The translations under genes were made by a program, and so were the position numbers. A DNA stretch of 64,000 nt from positions 2,702,501 through 2,766,500 of the forward strand of contig NZ_CP017940.1 of the NCBI RefSeq assembly GCF_002764115.1. The letters are read 5' to 3'. Shown in pieces: positions 53,642-62,373 of this stretch. The stretch's first letter is position 1. The number at the start of each line of letters is the position of its first letter. The stretch is from Phyllobacterium zundukense (GTDB lineage: Bacteria; Pseudomonadota; Alphaproteobacteria; Rhizobiales; Rhizobiaceae). Below the pieces are notes generated by a model that was not told the origin of the DNA, did not search any database, and saw nothing but the letters and a program-made list of their open reading frames with translations.

Positions 53642-53731
53642 ATGCGGAAATTTCCGTTTAGCATCACCCTTATTATGAAAAGAACCCGGACGGGCTGGCA
53701 GGTCACGTTCCGGGTTCAATTCGCAAAATAA
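53642..53731 (+). CDS. Small basic peptide, unit copy 3 (29 aa)
   Basis: ATG at 53642, 5 nt after GGAGGT; stop TAA at 53729-53731. The N-terminus differs (MRKFPF in place of MWYKPL), then SITLIMKRTRTGW matches copy 2 exactly and QV-x-F-RVQF matches copy 1. Conserved residues are kept by synonymous codons against the other copies (ATT/ATA, CTT/CTC, CAG/CAA), again pointing to a translated product. Function unknown. Confidence 0.72.
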   Translation: MRKFPFSITLIMKRTRTGWQVTFRVQFAK

Positions 53732-53735
53732 GGAA

Positions 53736-53759
53736 GGGAACGGGCGAAAGCTCGTTCCC
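53736..53759 (+). other. 3' hairpin of unit copy 3
   Basis: GGGAACGGGC (53736-53745) pairs with GCTCGTTCCC (53750-53759) through a GAAA tetraloop, ten continuous pairs with one G-U, 4 nt after the peptide stop. CACTCC follows with no T-run. Confidence 0.6.
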
Positions 53760-53816
53760 ACTCCAAATTCAATATAGCAGCTCTAGCGACATATCCAAGG
53801 TGGAGGTGCCTAGAAT

Positions 53817-54518
53817 TCAACCTTTGAAGTCGCGCGCCAACAAATAGAGCTCGACTGATTCCGTCCGGGATGCGGGCGGTTTGACGTGATGCACGGACTT
53901 GAAGTGCTTCTTCAACAGGGTAAGCACCTCGTTTTCGGTTCCCCCCTGAAACGTCTTGGTGAGGAAATGTCCACCGGGACTGAGGACGGAAACGGCGAAA
54001 TCCGCGGCGACTTCGCACAGATGCGTCGTGCGGATGTGATCGGTGCGGCGATGGCCGGTTGTCGGCGCTGCCATATCCGAAAGTACAATATCGGGCGCGC
54101 CGCCAAGCGCTTCCATCAACCTGTCAGGCGCCGCATCGTCGAGAAAATCCATTTCAAGCAAGGTGACGCCCGGCAACGGATCGACATGCAGATAGTCGAT
54201 GCCGACCACCGTCGGAAGATCATCCGGAGAACCGACGATCGAGGCCGCAATCTGGCTCCAGCCGCCCGGAGCTGCTCCAAGATCGATAATGCGCTGACCC
54301 TTTTTCAGGATCTTGTAGCGATCATTGATCTCGATAAGCTTGTAGGCTGCGCGCGAGCGATAGCCATCCTGCTTGGAGCGCTGGACATAGGGATCGTTGA
54401 TGTGGCGCTCCAGCCAGCGGCGTGACGATTCCTTGATCGTACCAGCCTTCTTCTTGATCTTGGTGTGCAAGCCGCGTGTACCGGTGCCCCCGCGACCGCC
54501 TGTTGTTGTCTTAGCCAT
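53817..54518 (-). CDS. rlmE: 23S rRNA (uridine-2'-O-)-methyltransferase RlmE (FtsJ/RrmJ)
   Basis: Methylates U2552 of 23S rRNA in the 50S subunit. The SAM loop is [13 protein letters not shown], and the catalytic K-D-K-E tetrad is visible as Lys in [10 protein letters not shown], Asp in VLSDMAAP, Lys in FLTKTFQGG and Glu in [10 protein letters not shown] basic, Gly/Thr-rich N-terminal tail of about 35 residues precedes the domain, as in rhizobial members. The start at 54518 has GGAG upstream. It is 13 bp after the ppx/gppA gene. Confidence 0.95.
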   Translation of the reverse strand: MAKTTTGGRGGTGTRGLHTKIKKKAGTIKESSRRWLERHINDPYVQRSKQDGYRSRAAYKLIEINDRYKILKKGQRIIDLGAAPGGWSQIAASIVGSPDDLPTVVGIDYLHVDPLPGVTLLEMDFLDDAAPDRLMEALGGAPDIVLSDMAAPTTGHRRTDHIRTTHLCEVAADFAVSVLSPGGHFLTKTFQGGTENEVLTLLKKHFKSVHHVKPPASRTESVELYLLARDFKG

Positions 54519-54531
54519 GTGCACTCCGATT

Positions 54532-55983
54532 TTACGCCCCTTGGGCGCGGTGCCAGCGATTACGCCACGCACCATCGCGCGACATGAGTTCAGTTAAAAT
54601 GCCTTCGCGCAGACCACGATCGGCCACTCGCAGTTTCTGGCTCGGCCAGACGTTGCGTATGGCATCGAGAATAGCGCAACCGGCGAGGACAAGATCGGCA
54701 CGGTCGGCGCCGATGCATGGATTTGCCACACGCTCGTCGAAGCTCCAGGACAGCAGCCTGCTGGTCATTTCCGTGACGTCGTCATTCTGCATCCAGATGC
54801 CATCGATGCGGCGGCGGTCATAGCGCTCAAGCCCGAGGTGAATGCCGGCAAGCGTCGTCACCGTGCCTGACGTGCCGAGCAGATGGAAGTTCTGGCTCTT
54901 GACGAGATCGCCGAGCTTGTGACGCTCGGAAAAGTCATTGAGCAGATCGGCGACATGATTGACCATGACGGCGAAATTGTCCGTGGTTACATCGCGACCG
55001 CCGAAGCGTTCGGCCAGCGTGACCACGCCAACCGGCAGCGACGTCCAGGCAATGATATGCTCGGCGAGGCGCGGCGACCGGCGTTCGGAAACATCGATCA
55101 GGGCGATTTCGGACGATCCGCCGCCAATGTCGAACAAAACAACGGCGTCGGTCTCGCGTTCGACCAGCGTGCCGCAGCCCGAGACTGCAAGGCGCGCTTC
55201 GGTCTGGCGATTGATGATCTCTAGCTCCAGCCCGGTCTCTTCTTTCACCCGGCCCAGAAATTCCTCGCCATTTTCCGCCTGGCGGCAGGCCTCGGTGGCG
55301 ATAAGACGCGCCCTGCGCACGTCATGATTATCGAGCTTGTCGCGGCAAATCTTCAGTGCTTCGATCGCGCGGTTCATGGCGTTGGCACTCAGACGCCCGG
55401 TAGCGCCCAGACCTTCTCCAAGGCGAACGATACGCGAGAAAGCATCGACAACGCGAAACTGTCCCGGACGCGTGGGCGAGGCAACCAGAAGACGGCAATT
55501 GTTGGTGCCAAGATCGAGGGCTGCATAAAGCGGTCCGGCTGGGTACCTGGGTTCCTGCCGTGGCGTTTCCCGCAGAGGTGGTGCAGGCAGCGCGAAGGCG
55601 GCAGGTGCAACGGCATCCGCTGGCTTGACGCCCGAGCGGCCACGACGGCGAAACCGGTTGGGCCGGCGCTTCTTGCCGCTCTTGGCGGGCGTGTTGCTGG
55701 CATCCGCTGGTGTAGCGACAGGAGAAGTTGCGGCGAGCGTCTGCTCCGTCGAAACAGGCGTCTGCTTGGACTTGCCACGCCTGCGGCGGCGCGCACGTTT
55801 CTTCGGGTTCTTGTCGAAGCGTCCTTCTTGGGAATCGGGCTGGCTTTCCTGCCTATGGTGTGCAGGAACCCCATGCGGCCCGGGTCCGTTCTTGACAGTA
55901 TCTGCGGTGCCATTCAGCACCTTGCCACCGTCAGACGCCCCTCCATTCGACGCGTTTGACGCGCCCGATTCGGGGTCTTTCAA
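54532..55983 (-). CDS. Ppx/GppA-family phosphatase with a basic N-terminal extension
   Basis: Residues about 155-483 are an exopolyphosphatase / guanosine pentaphosphate phosphatase of the ASKHA fold ([38 protein letters not shown]). The first 140 residues are a low-complexity, highly basic tail with [13 protein letters not shown] and [17 protein letters not shown], which resembles an RNA-binding extension. Its role is unknown. It is in an operon with rlmE, separated by 13 bp, in the order ppx-rlmE that recurs in Rhizobiales. Confidence 0.92.
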   Translation of the reverse strand: MKDPESGASNASNGGASDGGKVLNGTADTVKNGPGPHGVPAHHRQESQPDSQEGRFDKNPKKRARRRRRGKSKQTPVSTEQTLAATSPVATPADASNTPAKSGKKRRPNRFRRRGRSGVKPADAVAPAAFALPAPPLRETPRQEPRYPAGPLYAALDLGTNNCRLLVASPTRPGQFRVVDAFSRIVRLGEGLGATGRLSANAMNRAIEALKICRDKLDNHDVRRARLIATEACRQAENGEEFLGRVKEETGLELEIINRQTEARLAVSGCGTLVERETDAVVLFDIGGGSSEIALIDVSERRSPRLAEHIIAWTSLPVGVVTLAERFGGRDVTTDNFAVMVNHVADLLNDFSERHKLGDLVKSQNFHLLGTSGTVTTLAGIHLGLERYDRRRIDGIWMQNDDVTEMTSRLLSWSFDERVANPCIGADRADLVLAGCAILDAIRNVWPSQKLRVADRGLREGILTELMSRDGAWRNRWHRAQGA

Positions 55984-56129
55984 AATCTTATCCTTCGAGC
56001 GCCGCGCGAACCATCAAGGACGCAAGCAGGACGCTTTGTAATTAACGTTGGGTACAATGTAACATGCTTTGCCGAATATCCAAGTGCTCGGCGCAAATTA
56101 GACGCTTCCGGCAGAGGCACTCACCAGCG

Positions 56130-57053
56130 TCAGCGCCGCGACAATTCTTCAATTCGGAGCGCCGAATTTTCCACCGCACTCCAGCCCGTCGACTGCAATA
56201 ATGCCGAGCTCGCAATGAGATCACCGTTCAGTGTTCGCCAGCGGTCGCCCTGGCCGGTCATCCGCGCCGCCAGGCCCAGGAGCCAGGCTGGGCAAGAAAA
56301 CAATCCCGGTTCGCGCGCAAGCCCGCGGCGAATCGCGGCAAGTATCTGCGGCACTGTCATGGGGGTTTTATCGGCGACAATAAACGTGCCCCGGTCCGTG
56401 CTGGCCTCGTGAAGACTATGCATGATCGCCGTGCAGAGGGCTGCACGGTCGAGCAGGGACCGCTGCCCGTCCAGTGATTCCATGGGCAATGGAACAGGAA
56501 GCGCAGCGAGTTTGACAAGGGCCGCCATATTGCCTTTGACGCCGGGGCCGTAGACGAGCACCGGGCGCAAGATCGTATAGTTGCCCCCGGTCATGATCCC
56601 CGCAATTTCGATTTCGGCAGCAAGCTTTGCCCGTCCGTAATCATCCGTCGGTTGCGGCGGATCCGTTTCAACCGCAACGCCGTCGTGGACGCTGCCCGAC
56701 TGTGCCCGTATCGATGACACAAAGACGAACTTGCCGGTGATGGTCCTGTGCGCTGCCTCGGCGAGCTTCGCTGCAAGGACACAGTTGACGGCATGGTAGA
56801 CGTCGGTAGCACCAGCAAGCTGCGTATGGGCGATGGCGGCCAGATGCACCACATGATCGACGTTCTCCAGAATGCGCTGGAAGGCCTCGACCGACTCTGC
56901 CGGCGACGGCAGGCGAACTGCTTCGACGCCATCAAGGCTGTCAGGGTTTCGCGTGGTGGCAACGACGCGATAGCCAGCGGCATGCAACTGTGAGACGAGT
57001 TCCCGCCCGACGAAGCCCGAAGCTCCTGTTACGAGAACGACGCCCGCTGCCAT
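56130..57053 (-). CDS. NAD-dependent epimerase/dehydratase (SDR family)
   Basis: A 307-residue extended SDR with VLVTGASGFVGRELVSQLHAAGYRVVATTR (NAD loop TGASGFVG), a Ser/Tyr/Lys site SSIRAQSG...DYGRAKL and VLVYGPGVKGNM. It resembles nucleotide-sugar 4-epimerases; sugar substrate unknown. The start at 57053 (AAAGGGGC upstream) is preferred to the Met nine codons earlier. It stands alone. A gap follows toward the ppx gene. Confidence 0.88.
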   Translation of the reverse strand: MAAGVVLVTGASGFVGRELVSQLHAAGYRVVATTRNPDSLDGVEAVRLPSPAESVEAFQRILENVDHVVHLAAIAHTQLAGATDVYHAVNCVLAAKLAEAAHRTITGKFVFVSSIRAQSGSVHDGVAVETDPPQPTDDYGRAKLAAEIEIAGIMTGGNYTILRPVLVYGPGVKGNMAALVKLAALPVPLPMESLDGQRSLLDRAALCTAIMHSLHEASTDRGTFIVADKTPMTVPQILAAIRRGLAREPGLFSCPAWLLGLAARMTGQGDRWRTLNGDLIASSALLQSTGWSAVENSALRIEELSRR

Positions 57054-57251
57054 GTGATTTGCCCCTTTTTCAATTGCCACTCATAGCAAAATCAATGTTT
57101 TGGTATCAATGCAACGTTGCGGCATAAATCGAAAGGATTAGTTTCGTGCGGTAGGGCATACGCCGCCGTCATGTTAGCTTGCAAAGCCGAGCCAATCGAA
57201 GTGACTCGGGAGAAGTACCGCAAAGCACGAATATCATGGGGTAATTTGCGT

Positions 57252-57416
57252 ATGCGTCAGTCCGGTTTTCAACCTCTCGGAACAAGAGACTTCCTCATAC
57301 TCGCTACGATCATGGGTGCCTTGCTCTGGTGCTGCTGGCTTGCTGGATCAATGCTGGCAAGACCCGATCACAGCAGCCATGAGTCACTTACTCTTTCATC
57401 GAGCTCGGACGTCTGA
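57252..57416 (+). CDS. Possible small single-span membrane protein
   Basis: An ATG at 57252 gives about 54 residues: MRQSGFQPLGTRDFLILATIMGALLWCCWLAGSMLARPDHSS, with one membrane helix (about 13-35). No SD is visible and homologues are unknown to me, so it is a low-confidence call. A further small ORF lies 110 bp downstream. Confidence 0.35.
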   Translation: MRQSGFQPLGTRDFLILATIMGALLWCCWLAGSMLARPDHSSHESLTLSSSSDV

Positions 57417-57526
57417 TCGAGCTCATCCACCCGCGCCTGCCCTTTTCTTTTGGTCTTACACATTGACACATGTTCTCGTTGATAATTCACGCACAAGTTG
57501 TATTAAGGCGCCAACACAATTTTGAG

Positions 57527-57703
57527 ATGCAAAAAATGTCTGAGCCTGATCGCAAGCCGGTCACTCTTGCCGGGATTTTATCCCTGACCGTAGTTGCGCT
57601 GATATTTCTCGCCATCATATGGCTGATTGGAGCCGCATTCGCCCGGACAGGAATTGCATACAACACGGAACAATTTGCGGATTTCAGCGTTGTTATGAGC
57701 TGA
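57527..57703 (+). CDS. Possible small single-span membrane protein
   Basis: Starts at ATG 57527 or 57536 and encodes SEPDRKPVTLAGILSLTVVALIFLAIIWLIGAAFARTG plus a short tail. One long hydrophobic helix (about 15-38) is clear. SD is weak. It ends 110 bp before the hairpin at 57814, which could end its message. Low confidence. Confidence 0.4.
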   Translation: MQKMSEPDRKPVTLAGILSLTVVALIFLAIIWLIGAAFARTGIAYNTEQFADFSVVMS

Positions 57704-57813
57704 CACGTTGCCGTCAGCGGGGGCTTGGCATCGACTTTGCTTATTTATGCCCTCCCCGGGCGGTGCCAAGCCTCACCAAGGCAACCGAACAGGCATCGAA
57801 GAGGATAAGGAAA

Positions 57814-57847
57814 ACCCGCCTCCAAATTTGGAAGCGGGTGTTTTTTT
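57814..57847. terminator. Rho-independent, probably bidirectional terminator
   Basis: ACCCGC (57814-57819) and TCCAAA pair with TTTGGA and GCGGGT (to 57839), 12 pairs with one mismatch, followed by seven T on the plus strand. On the minus strand TTTT follows as well, just past the stop of the gene at 57859. Confidence 0.88.
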
Positions 57848-57858
57848 GAGTAGTCAGC

Positions 57859-58458
57859 TCAACCAAACTTGACGAGATTGTGTACCGGCAACGGGCCCCC
57901 GGGGAATTGAACGAGGCGAGCGCCGACGGAAAGAGCACCAAGATCCAGGCCGAAGAAGCCAAGACGATCGATAAGCGCCGCGACCTCAGCTTTGGCGGCA
58001 CTGTCGTCACCGGAATAGAAGAGGACGCGGCGTCCGCCCTCGGCCTTGGGATCCGATGAGAGCAAATGTGCCTGCAAATGGTTGAATGCCTTCACGATGC
58101 GTGCTCCCGGCACCAGCTCCGCAAAAACCTCGCTGGACGCGCGGCCACCAAGATCGACCGGCTTGAAAAGCGGGGCCTCGATAGGATTGTTTGCATCGAT
58201 GACAATGCGGCCGTTCCAGGCGGGCAGACCGGCGAGCGCCTTCGGCAGTTTGGTCCAGTTGACAGCGACAAGCACAATATCGGCGCTTGCCGCCTCTTCA
58301 CGCGTACCCGCCTTGATCGACGGGCCAAGTTCATCGACCAGGTCCTGCAGTGATTGAGGGCCGCGGCTGTTGGCGATGGTCGCTTCGATCCCGGCGCCAG
58401 CGAGCGCCCGCGCGAACGATGACCCGATTGCTCCGGATCCGATAATACCAATAGTCAT
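57859..58458 (-). CDS. NADP-dependent F420 oxidoreductase-like protein
   Basis: A 199-residue NAD(P)-binding protein with IGIIGSGAIGSSFARALAGAGIEATIANSRG at the N-terminus, the Rossmann loop of the NADPH:F420 reductase/NADP oxidoreductase superfamily (F420_oxidored). Segments ADIVLVAVNW and FNHLQAHLL fit the family. F420 is not expected here, so a different coenzyme pair or substrate is probable. The Met at 58458 has AAGGA upstream. It is divergent from a LysR gene. Confidence 0.87.
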   Translation of the reverse strand: MTIGIIGSGAIGSSFARALAGAGIEATIANSRGPQSLQDLVDELGPSIKAGTREEAASADIVLVAVNWTKLPKALAGLPAWNGRIVIDANNPIEAPLFKPVDLGGRASSEVFAELVPGARIVKAFNHLQAHLLSSDPKAEGGRRVLFYSGDDSAAKAEVAALIDRLGFFGLDLGALSVGARLVQFPGGPLPVHNLVKFG

Positions 58459-58630
58459 GATCATATTCCTTTCAGTTTCTACGAGAACGATCGGGCCGTG
58501 AACCCGCCTGTGACGAGGACCGGCTTCCCGGCCAGGGATTTGATGTCCTGGTGAAAATGGCCCATTCATTCATTGACGATAAGCGAGTAATGGCTTTTAT
58601 TACTTTCAACTGTTCATTGAAGATCTGATC

Positions 58631-59560
58631 ATGGAAACGCTGGCCAACCTGGAATCGTTTGTACGCAGCGCCGAAACCGGTGGGTTCTCGGCGGCAGCGC
58701 GGCGTCTTGCGCTCACTCCGGCAGCGGTCAGCCGCAACGTTGCCATGCTGGAACGCAACCTCGGGGTGCGGTTGTTTCATCGCAGCACGCGAAAGCTGAC
58801 GTTGACCGAGGAAGGAGAGCGTTTTCTGCTTGCTGTAGAGGGAAATCTTGAGGGATTGCAGTCAGCCATAGCCAACATCTCCACCGATCGCGGCGAACCG
58901 GCCGGTGTGCTCAAGATAAGCGCAAGCATTACCTTCGGGACCAATTACATACTGCCGCTTCTGCCAGCCTTCCTTGAGCGCTATCCGCAGATCCGCCCCG
59001 ACTGGCAATTCGACAATCGTCCAGTCGATCTGATCGCGGAGGGGTTTGACGCGGCAATTGGCGGCGGTTTCGAACTGGCGCAGGGGATAGTCGCGCGTGC
59101 GCTGGCACCGGCGCACATCATCGCCGTCGCGTCACCTACGTATATGCAAGCGCGAACGCCGCCTGCCGACCCGGAAGGTCTTGCCGCACTGGACGGGATT
59201 GTCATGCGTGCTTCACGCACTGGCCGGGTGAGGCGTTGGACAATGCGTAACGTGCAAGGCGCAGAGATGCTGGCGATGCCGACGGAGACGATCGTGCTCA
59301 ACGATCCCGCAGCGATGTGCAAGGCAGCGCTGCTCGGTCTTGGTGTGGCACTGATCGCCGTACCAGACGCCCTGCCCCATCTGGAAAGCGGTGCTTTGGT
59401 GCGCCTGGTACCGCAATGGTACGGGGATGCCGGACCAATTTCCATCTACTACGCCAGCCGAACACTGCTGCCTGCCAAAACGCGCGTCTTCGTTGATTTT
59501 GTCGTGGAGGCCGTCAAGCGCGACAGGTTGGCAGAGCGTTTCGCGGGAAGTCTTGGTTAG
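58631..59560 (+). CDS. LysR-family transcriptional regulator
   Basis: A 309-residue LysR protein, CrgA-like subgroup (METLANLESFVRSAETGGFSAAARRLALTPAAVSRNVAMLERNLGVRLFHRSTRKLTLTEEG, given in part), with a periplasmic-binding-like effector domain. Its divergent neighbour across about 170 bp is the F420-reductase-like gene, the likely target. Ends before a small divergent-strand gene. Confidence 0.88.
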   Translation: METLANLESFVRSAETGGFSAAARRLALTPAAVSRNVAMLERNLGVRLFHRSTRKLTLTEEGERFLLAVEGNLEGLQSAIANISTDRGEPAGVLKISASITFGTNYILPLLPAFLERYPQIRPDWQFDNRPVDLIAEGFDAAIGGGFELAQGIVARALAPAHIIAVASPTYMQARTPPADPEGLAALDGIVMRASRTGRVRRWTMRNVQGAEMLAMPTETIVLNDPAAMCKAALLGLGVALIAVPDALPHLESGALVRLVPQWYGDAGPISIYYASRTLLPAKTRVFVDFVVEAVKRDRLAERFAGSLG

Positions 59561-59621
59561 GCGGAGGCATGAAAAAACCGACGCAGTTTGAAAACAGCAC
59601 CGGTTTTGATGTACAGGCCGA

Positions 59622-59804
59622 TCAGATCAGCCGGTTATGCTCGACGAGCTGGCGCAGGCGCCGTTGTTTTCCATCGCTGTCGGCGACATCGCGCCGGGCA
59701 GGTTTCTTGACCGGGGGCATCACGACTTTGACGGGTGTTTCATGTGATGTGGCTGCTGGTTTCTTGATATTTCTCAGGAAGTTCAATGCGCGGTTCAAAA
59801 TCAT
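59622..59804 (-). CDS. Small basic hypothetical protein
   Basis: ATG at 59804 directly follows GGAGGA, a strong ribosome site, 9 nt upstream. The 60-residue product (MILNRALNFLRNIKKPAAT...) has a short amphipathic start and a Lys/Arg/Pro-rich middle ending in VEHNRLI. I do not recognise it. The longer minus-strand reading up to 59966 is unlikely. Confidence 0.5.
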   Translation of the reverse strand: MILNRALNFLRNIKKPAATSHETPVKVVMPPVKKPARRDVADSDGKQRRLRQLVEHNRLI

Positions 59805-60106
59805 GGCGGGGGTCCTCCAAATGCCATCAAACCGCGTTGGATCGGTGACCCAGCGGATAGTCTTCGGTTTTCTGGCAAGTGGGATCATTTTACCACCGTT
59901 CAATCTGGTGCGATAGGGGTAAGCATGTGCCCTAGACTCTATGATCGGGCCGCAATTAAACCGCAAATGACGGCGAACAATACCGGATCGTCTTTTGGCC
60001 AGGCTTGGCTCTTCGCGGCGTCAGAGGTTCTCGACCCGCCAATCTCATTCCAAATTGCCGATTCCCCGTCCGCACTAAAATCTGTTTCAAGCCGCAGGAG
60101 GACACC

Positions 60107-60247
60107 ATGGCCAAAGGTCAACAGCGCAGCAATCGTGAAGTACGAAAACCGAAGAAGGAGAAGGCCGCCCCCAAGGCCGAGGTTCCTTTCAGCTCGATGC
60201 TGAAGAAGGCAGAGAGCACCACGCCAAAGGCAAAGCCGAAAGGCTAA
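60107..60247 (+). CDS. Small lysine-rich protein
   Basis: A 46-residue protein, MAKGQQRSNREVRKPKKEKAAPKAEVPF and a Lys/Pro/Ala tail. AGGAGG lies 6 nt before the ATG, which supports translation. Short, Lys-rich proteins of this kind are conserved in rhizobia, without known function. It is probably nucleic-acid-associated or ribosome-associated by its charge, which is inference. Confidence 0.68.
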   Translation: MAKGQQRSNREVRKPKKEKAAPKAEVPFSSMLKKAESTTPKAKPKG

Positions 60248-60296
60248 TCGTCCTTTTCGATAGTCAATGGCCCCGGCAACATCCGGGGCTCTTGTT

Positions 60297-60866
60297 CTAT
60301 ACAACCTCGAAGCGAAGATGGGTGACGAGCGGCGACTCGACTACTCTCGTACTTTTCAATTCGATCTGTTCATTGCCAATATTGTCGAACAGCCGGCTGC
60401 CCTGCCCGAGCAGAACGGGCGCGAGCTGAAGAACGATCTCGTCTACGAGGCGCGCGTTCAGCACTTGCTGGGCAACATCTGCCCCCATGACGATGACATC
60501 CTTGCCACCTGCTGCCACTTTCGCCTGTCTCACGGCGCTTTCAATCCCGTCATTGACGAATGTAAACGCAGCGCTCTTCATTTGCAGCGGGTCGCGTTTC
60601 TCGTGCGTGAGCACGAAAGCCGGGGCGGGGAACGGTGTGTCCTGCCAATGGTGCAACCCCACGGCAAAGGTTCGCTTGCCAAGGACCACCGCGCCGACGC
60701 GTTCGAAGACCTCCCGTACCATCTCACCGTCAACTTCGGATTTGCTCTCGAACAGCCATTGGTGCAAGCGCTCACCGCCCTCGCCGATTGCGTGCTCGTG
60801 GCTGACATTCGGGGCTGCGATGAAACCATCGAGTGACATTGTAAACGATACAACCACTTTCCCCAT
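60297..60866 (-). CDS. Dihydrofolate reductase / RibD C-terminal-like protein
   Basis: A 189-residue DHFR-like-fold protein: MGKVVVSFTMSLDGFIAAPN at the start, VVLGKRTFAVG, and a C-terminal LVDEIVLQLAPVLLGQGSRLFDNIG, the RibD-C / bacterial DHFR-like pattern. Likely an NADPH-dependent reductase with unknown substrate. The Met at 60866 follows GGAGAGG; the upstream extension of the same frame is spurious. It is divergent from the small gene at 61043. Confidence 0.87.
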   Translation of the reverse strand: MGKVVVSFTMSLDGFIAAPNVSHEHAIGEGGERLHQWLFESKSEVDGEMVREVFERVGAVVLGKRTFAVGLHHWQDTPFPAPAFVLTHEKRDPLQMKSAAFTFVNDGIESAVRQAKVAAGGKDVIVMGADVAQQVLNARLVDEIVLQLAPVLLGQGSRLFDNIGNEQIELKSTRVVESPLVTHLRFEVV

Positions 60867-61042
60867 GAGCCTCTCCTTCCGATATCCTAAGCCGAGGCTA
60901 ACTATGCTGGTTTGGTTCCAGGTTGGACAATAATCGCTGGAATTTGCGCTCACCTCGCGCCTGCATAAATGTGAACAAAACAGGAACAAATTCCTTTTCA
61001 TATATGCCGGGTTGTGGCAATCTTTCTGAAAAGGAGATTCTG

Positions 61043-61240
61043 ATGAACGCCATATCCATACAACCGGAAGACGAAATCGATCAGGCGCTGGCCTATCATC
61101 AGGGTGATGTGCGGGCGACGATTGCCGCCCTTCTGGCCGAACGGGAGTTCCTGCTGCGCGAGATTGAGTACGCCTCGCTTGCCATGTCCTATGGTTTCGC
61201 TCGGGGCTGGAAGCCAGGTCAGCAAAAGTTTGCACGATAG
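61043..61240 (+). CDS. Small conserved-type hypothetical protein
   Basis: The ATG at 61043 follows AAAAGGAG, an excellent ribosome site. The 65-residue product (NAISIQPEDEIDQALAYHQGDVRATIAALLAEREFLLREIEYASLAMSYGFARGW) is mostly helical and acidic. The pattern of short helical proteins with DVRATI and REF is seen in rhizobia, but function is unknown to me. Confidence 0.7.
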   Translation: MNAISIQPEDEIDQALAYHQGDVRATIAALLAEREFLLREIEYASLAMSYGFARGWKPGQQKFAR

Positions 61241-61261
61241 ACTTGGAGGGCTCCACGTGCG

Positions 61262-61555
61262 ATGGTTGCGTATCCAGCAATGCGAGATGCAATGAAACAT
61301 AGTCCAAAACAGATGCCTGAAGTTGGTATCCGCCCGAAACGGGTTCTCAGTCCTTCGGAACAGAAGAGCCTGGCAACCACTACCGCCGCAGCCGCCATCA
61401 TCAATGATGAAACTGCGAAGTGGGAGAACAAGACAGCACGCCTGAAGGCACTGCGTCTTGCTAAGGAAGCTGAAGAGCAGGCAGAGCTTGCCTCCCGGCC
61501 GCCCTCAGCACCCAAGACGAAGGCAAAGATGACCCGTACCGTCAAAGCCAAATAG
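61262..61555 (+). CDS. Small helical hypothetical protein
   Basis: The ORF starts at 61262 (or at the Met at 61292) and encodes a coil-like region KTARLKALRLAKEAEEQAELASRPP and a Lys-rich end. GGAGGG lies about 12 nt upstream of 61262. The middle (LSPSEQKSLATTTAAAAIINDETAKWENKTARLKALRLAKEAEE) is a pattern I associate with short rhizobial proteins, so it may be real. No function. Confidence 0.6.
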   Translation: MVAYPAMRDAMKHSPKQMPEVGIRPKRVLSPSEQKSLATTTAAAAIINDETAKWENKTARLKALRLAKEAEEQAELASRPPSAPKTKAKMTRTVKAK

Positions 61556-61758
61556 AGTTCCGGACTACATACCAAACGTTTTACTGTTCGAGCCTTTCGT
61601 CGAAGCGATTGCCCGTGAGTAAATTTGAAGCGTTTCACAGCGCCGGAACGGGACGGCAGGAAAATAATTCAAAATAAAAAATGCCGACGGACAGGCGTTA
61701 TTCCTGTTTTCCAAATTATTTCTTGGTCCTTGGCATTGACGAAACAACCGCTTAGCCC

Positions 61759-61904
61759 TATGTAACAACTATCGGTATTTGGTAGTTTGTTACTTACTTT
61801 ATTGCGCTTCAGGCGCTCTGAAAGATCCTTCTTCAAAAATCGAGCTAAAAACTGCATGGCGCGTCGTGCCCTGTATTACAATATTTCCATTGAAAGGGTT
61901 CATC
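61759..61904 (+). promoter_or_regulatory. cspA promoter and long leader
   Basis: The 349 bp before cspA is AT-rich and has no gene. GTAACAACTA (61762-61771) and TAGTTTGTTAC (61783-61793) form a near-perfect inverted repeat with one bulge. Cold-shock genes often have long structured leaders; this region is the candidate. Confidence 0.45.
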
Positions 61905-62114
61905 ATGAGCACTGGAACAGTTAAGTGGTTCAATTCCACAAAAGGCTTCGGCTTCATTCAACCAGATGATGGTTCAGCAGATGTGTTCGTACACATCTCT
62001 GCCGTTGAGCGCGCTGGTATGCGCAGCCTCAATGACGGTCAGAAAATCAGCTTCGAGCTGGTTCGTGACAACAAGTCCGGCAAGATGACTGCTGATCAGC
62101 TTCAGGCTGGCTAA
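61905..62114 (+). CDS. cspA: Cold-shock protein (CspA family)
   Basis: A 69-residue OB-fold nucleic-acid chaperone. RNP1 KGFGFI and RNP2 VFVHI are intact. The start is [10 protein letters not shown] at 61905; the upstream in-frame ATG at 61779 is not part of the protein. The GAAAGGG site precedes the ATG. A clear terminator follows at 62183. The symbol is family-level; related genomes carry several csp genes. Confidence 0.95.
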   Translation: MSTGTVKWFNSTKGFGFIQPDDGSADVFVHISAVERAGMRSLNDGQKISFELVRDNKSGKMTADQLQAG

Positions 62115-62182
62115 AAATAATTCGTCTTCGCGGTTTTTGACCACGGATGTACTGGCACTGATTGCAGAGATGAATTTGAGAA

Positions 62183-62209
62183 GGTCGGGTTTTCCCGGCC
62201 TTTTATTTT
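62183..62209 (+). terminator. Rho-independent terminator of cspA
   Basis: GGTCGGG (62183-62189) pairs with CCCGGCC (62194-62200, one G-U), followed by TTTTATTTT. It lies 69 bp past the cspA stop. Confidence 0.85.
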
Positions 62210-62373
62210 GTCCAAATTCTGGATGAATGGCAAAAAACCAAGACATTTCACCGCATAGCCAAGAAAAGTCTGGAAAGAAATATTTCGCCATCACACAGTG
62301 CGAGTCATCTTTGATGCCATATCTCGAGTGAGTTGATCGGCAAATCCGCATTGTTTGAAGGAGTGTTGCGGCC

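Larger units (their letters stand above)
53485..53799 (+). repeat. Unit copy 3 of the three-copy promoter-leader-peptide cassette
   Basis: The most diverged copy, fully intact, 42 kb from copy 2. It sits between the MFS exporter and rlmE genes. Conserved elements in order: GCGTTTCTTG (53491), -10 box, folded leader, GGAGGT (53631), 29-codon ORF, 10-bp hairpin with GAAA loop, TAGCAG, final TCCAAG (53794-53799). Because it has drifted most, it is the best source of covariation evidence. Confidence 0.88.
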
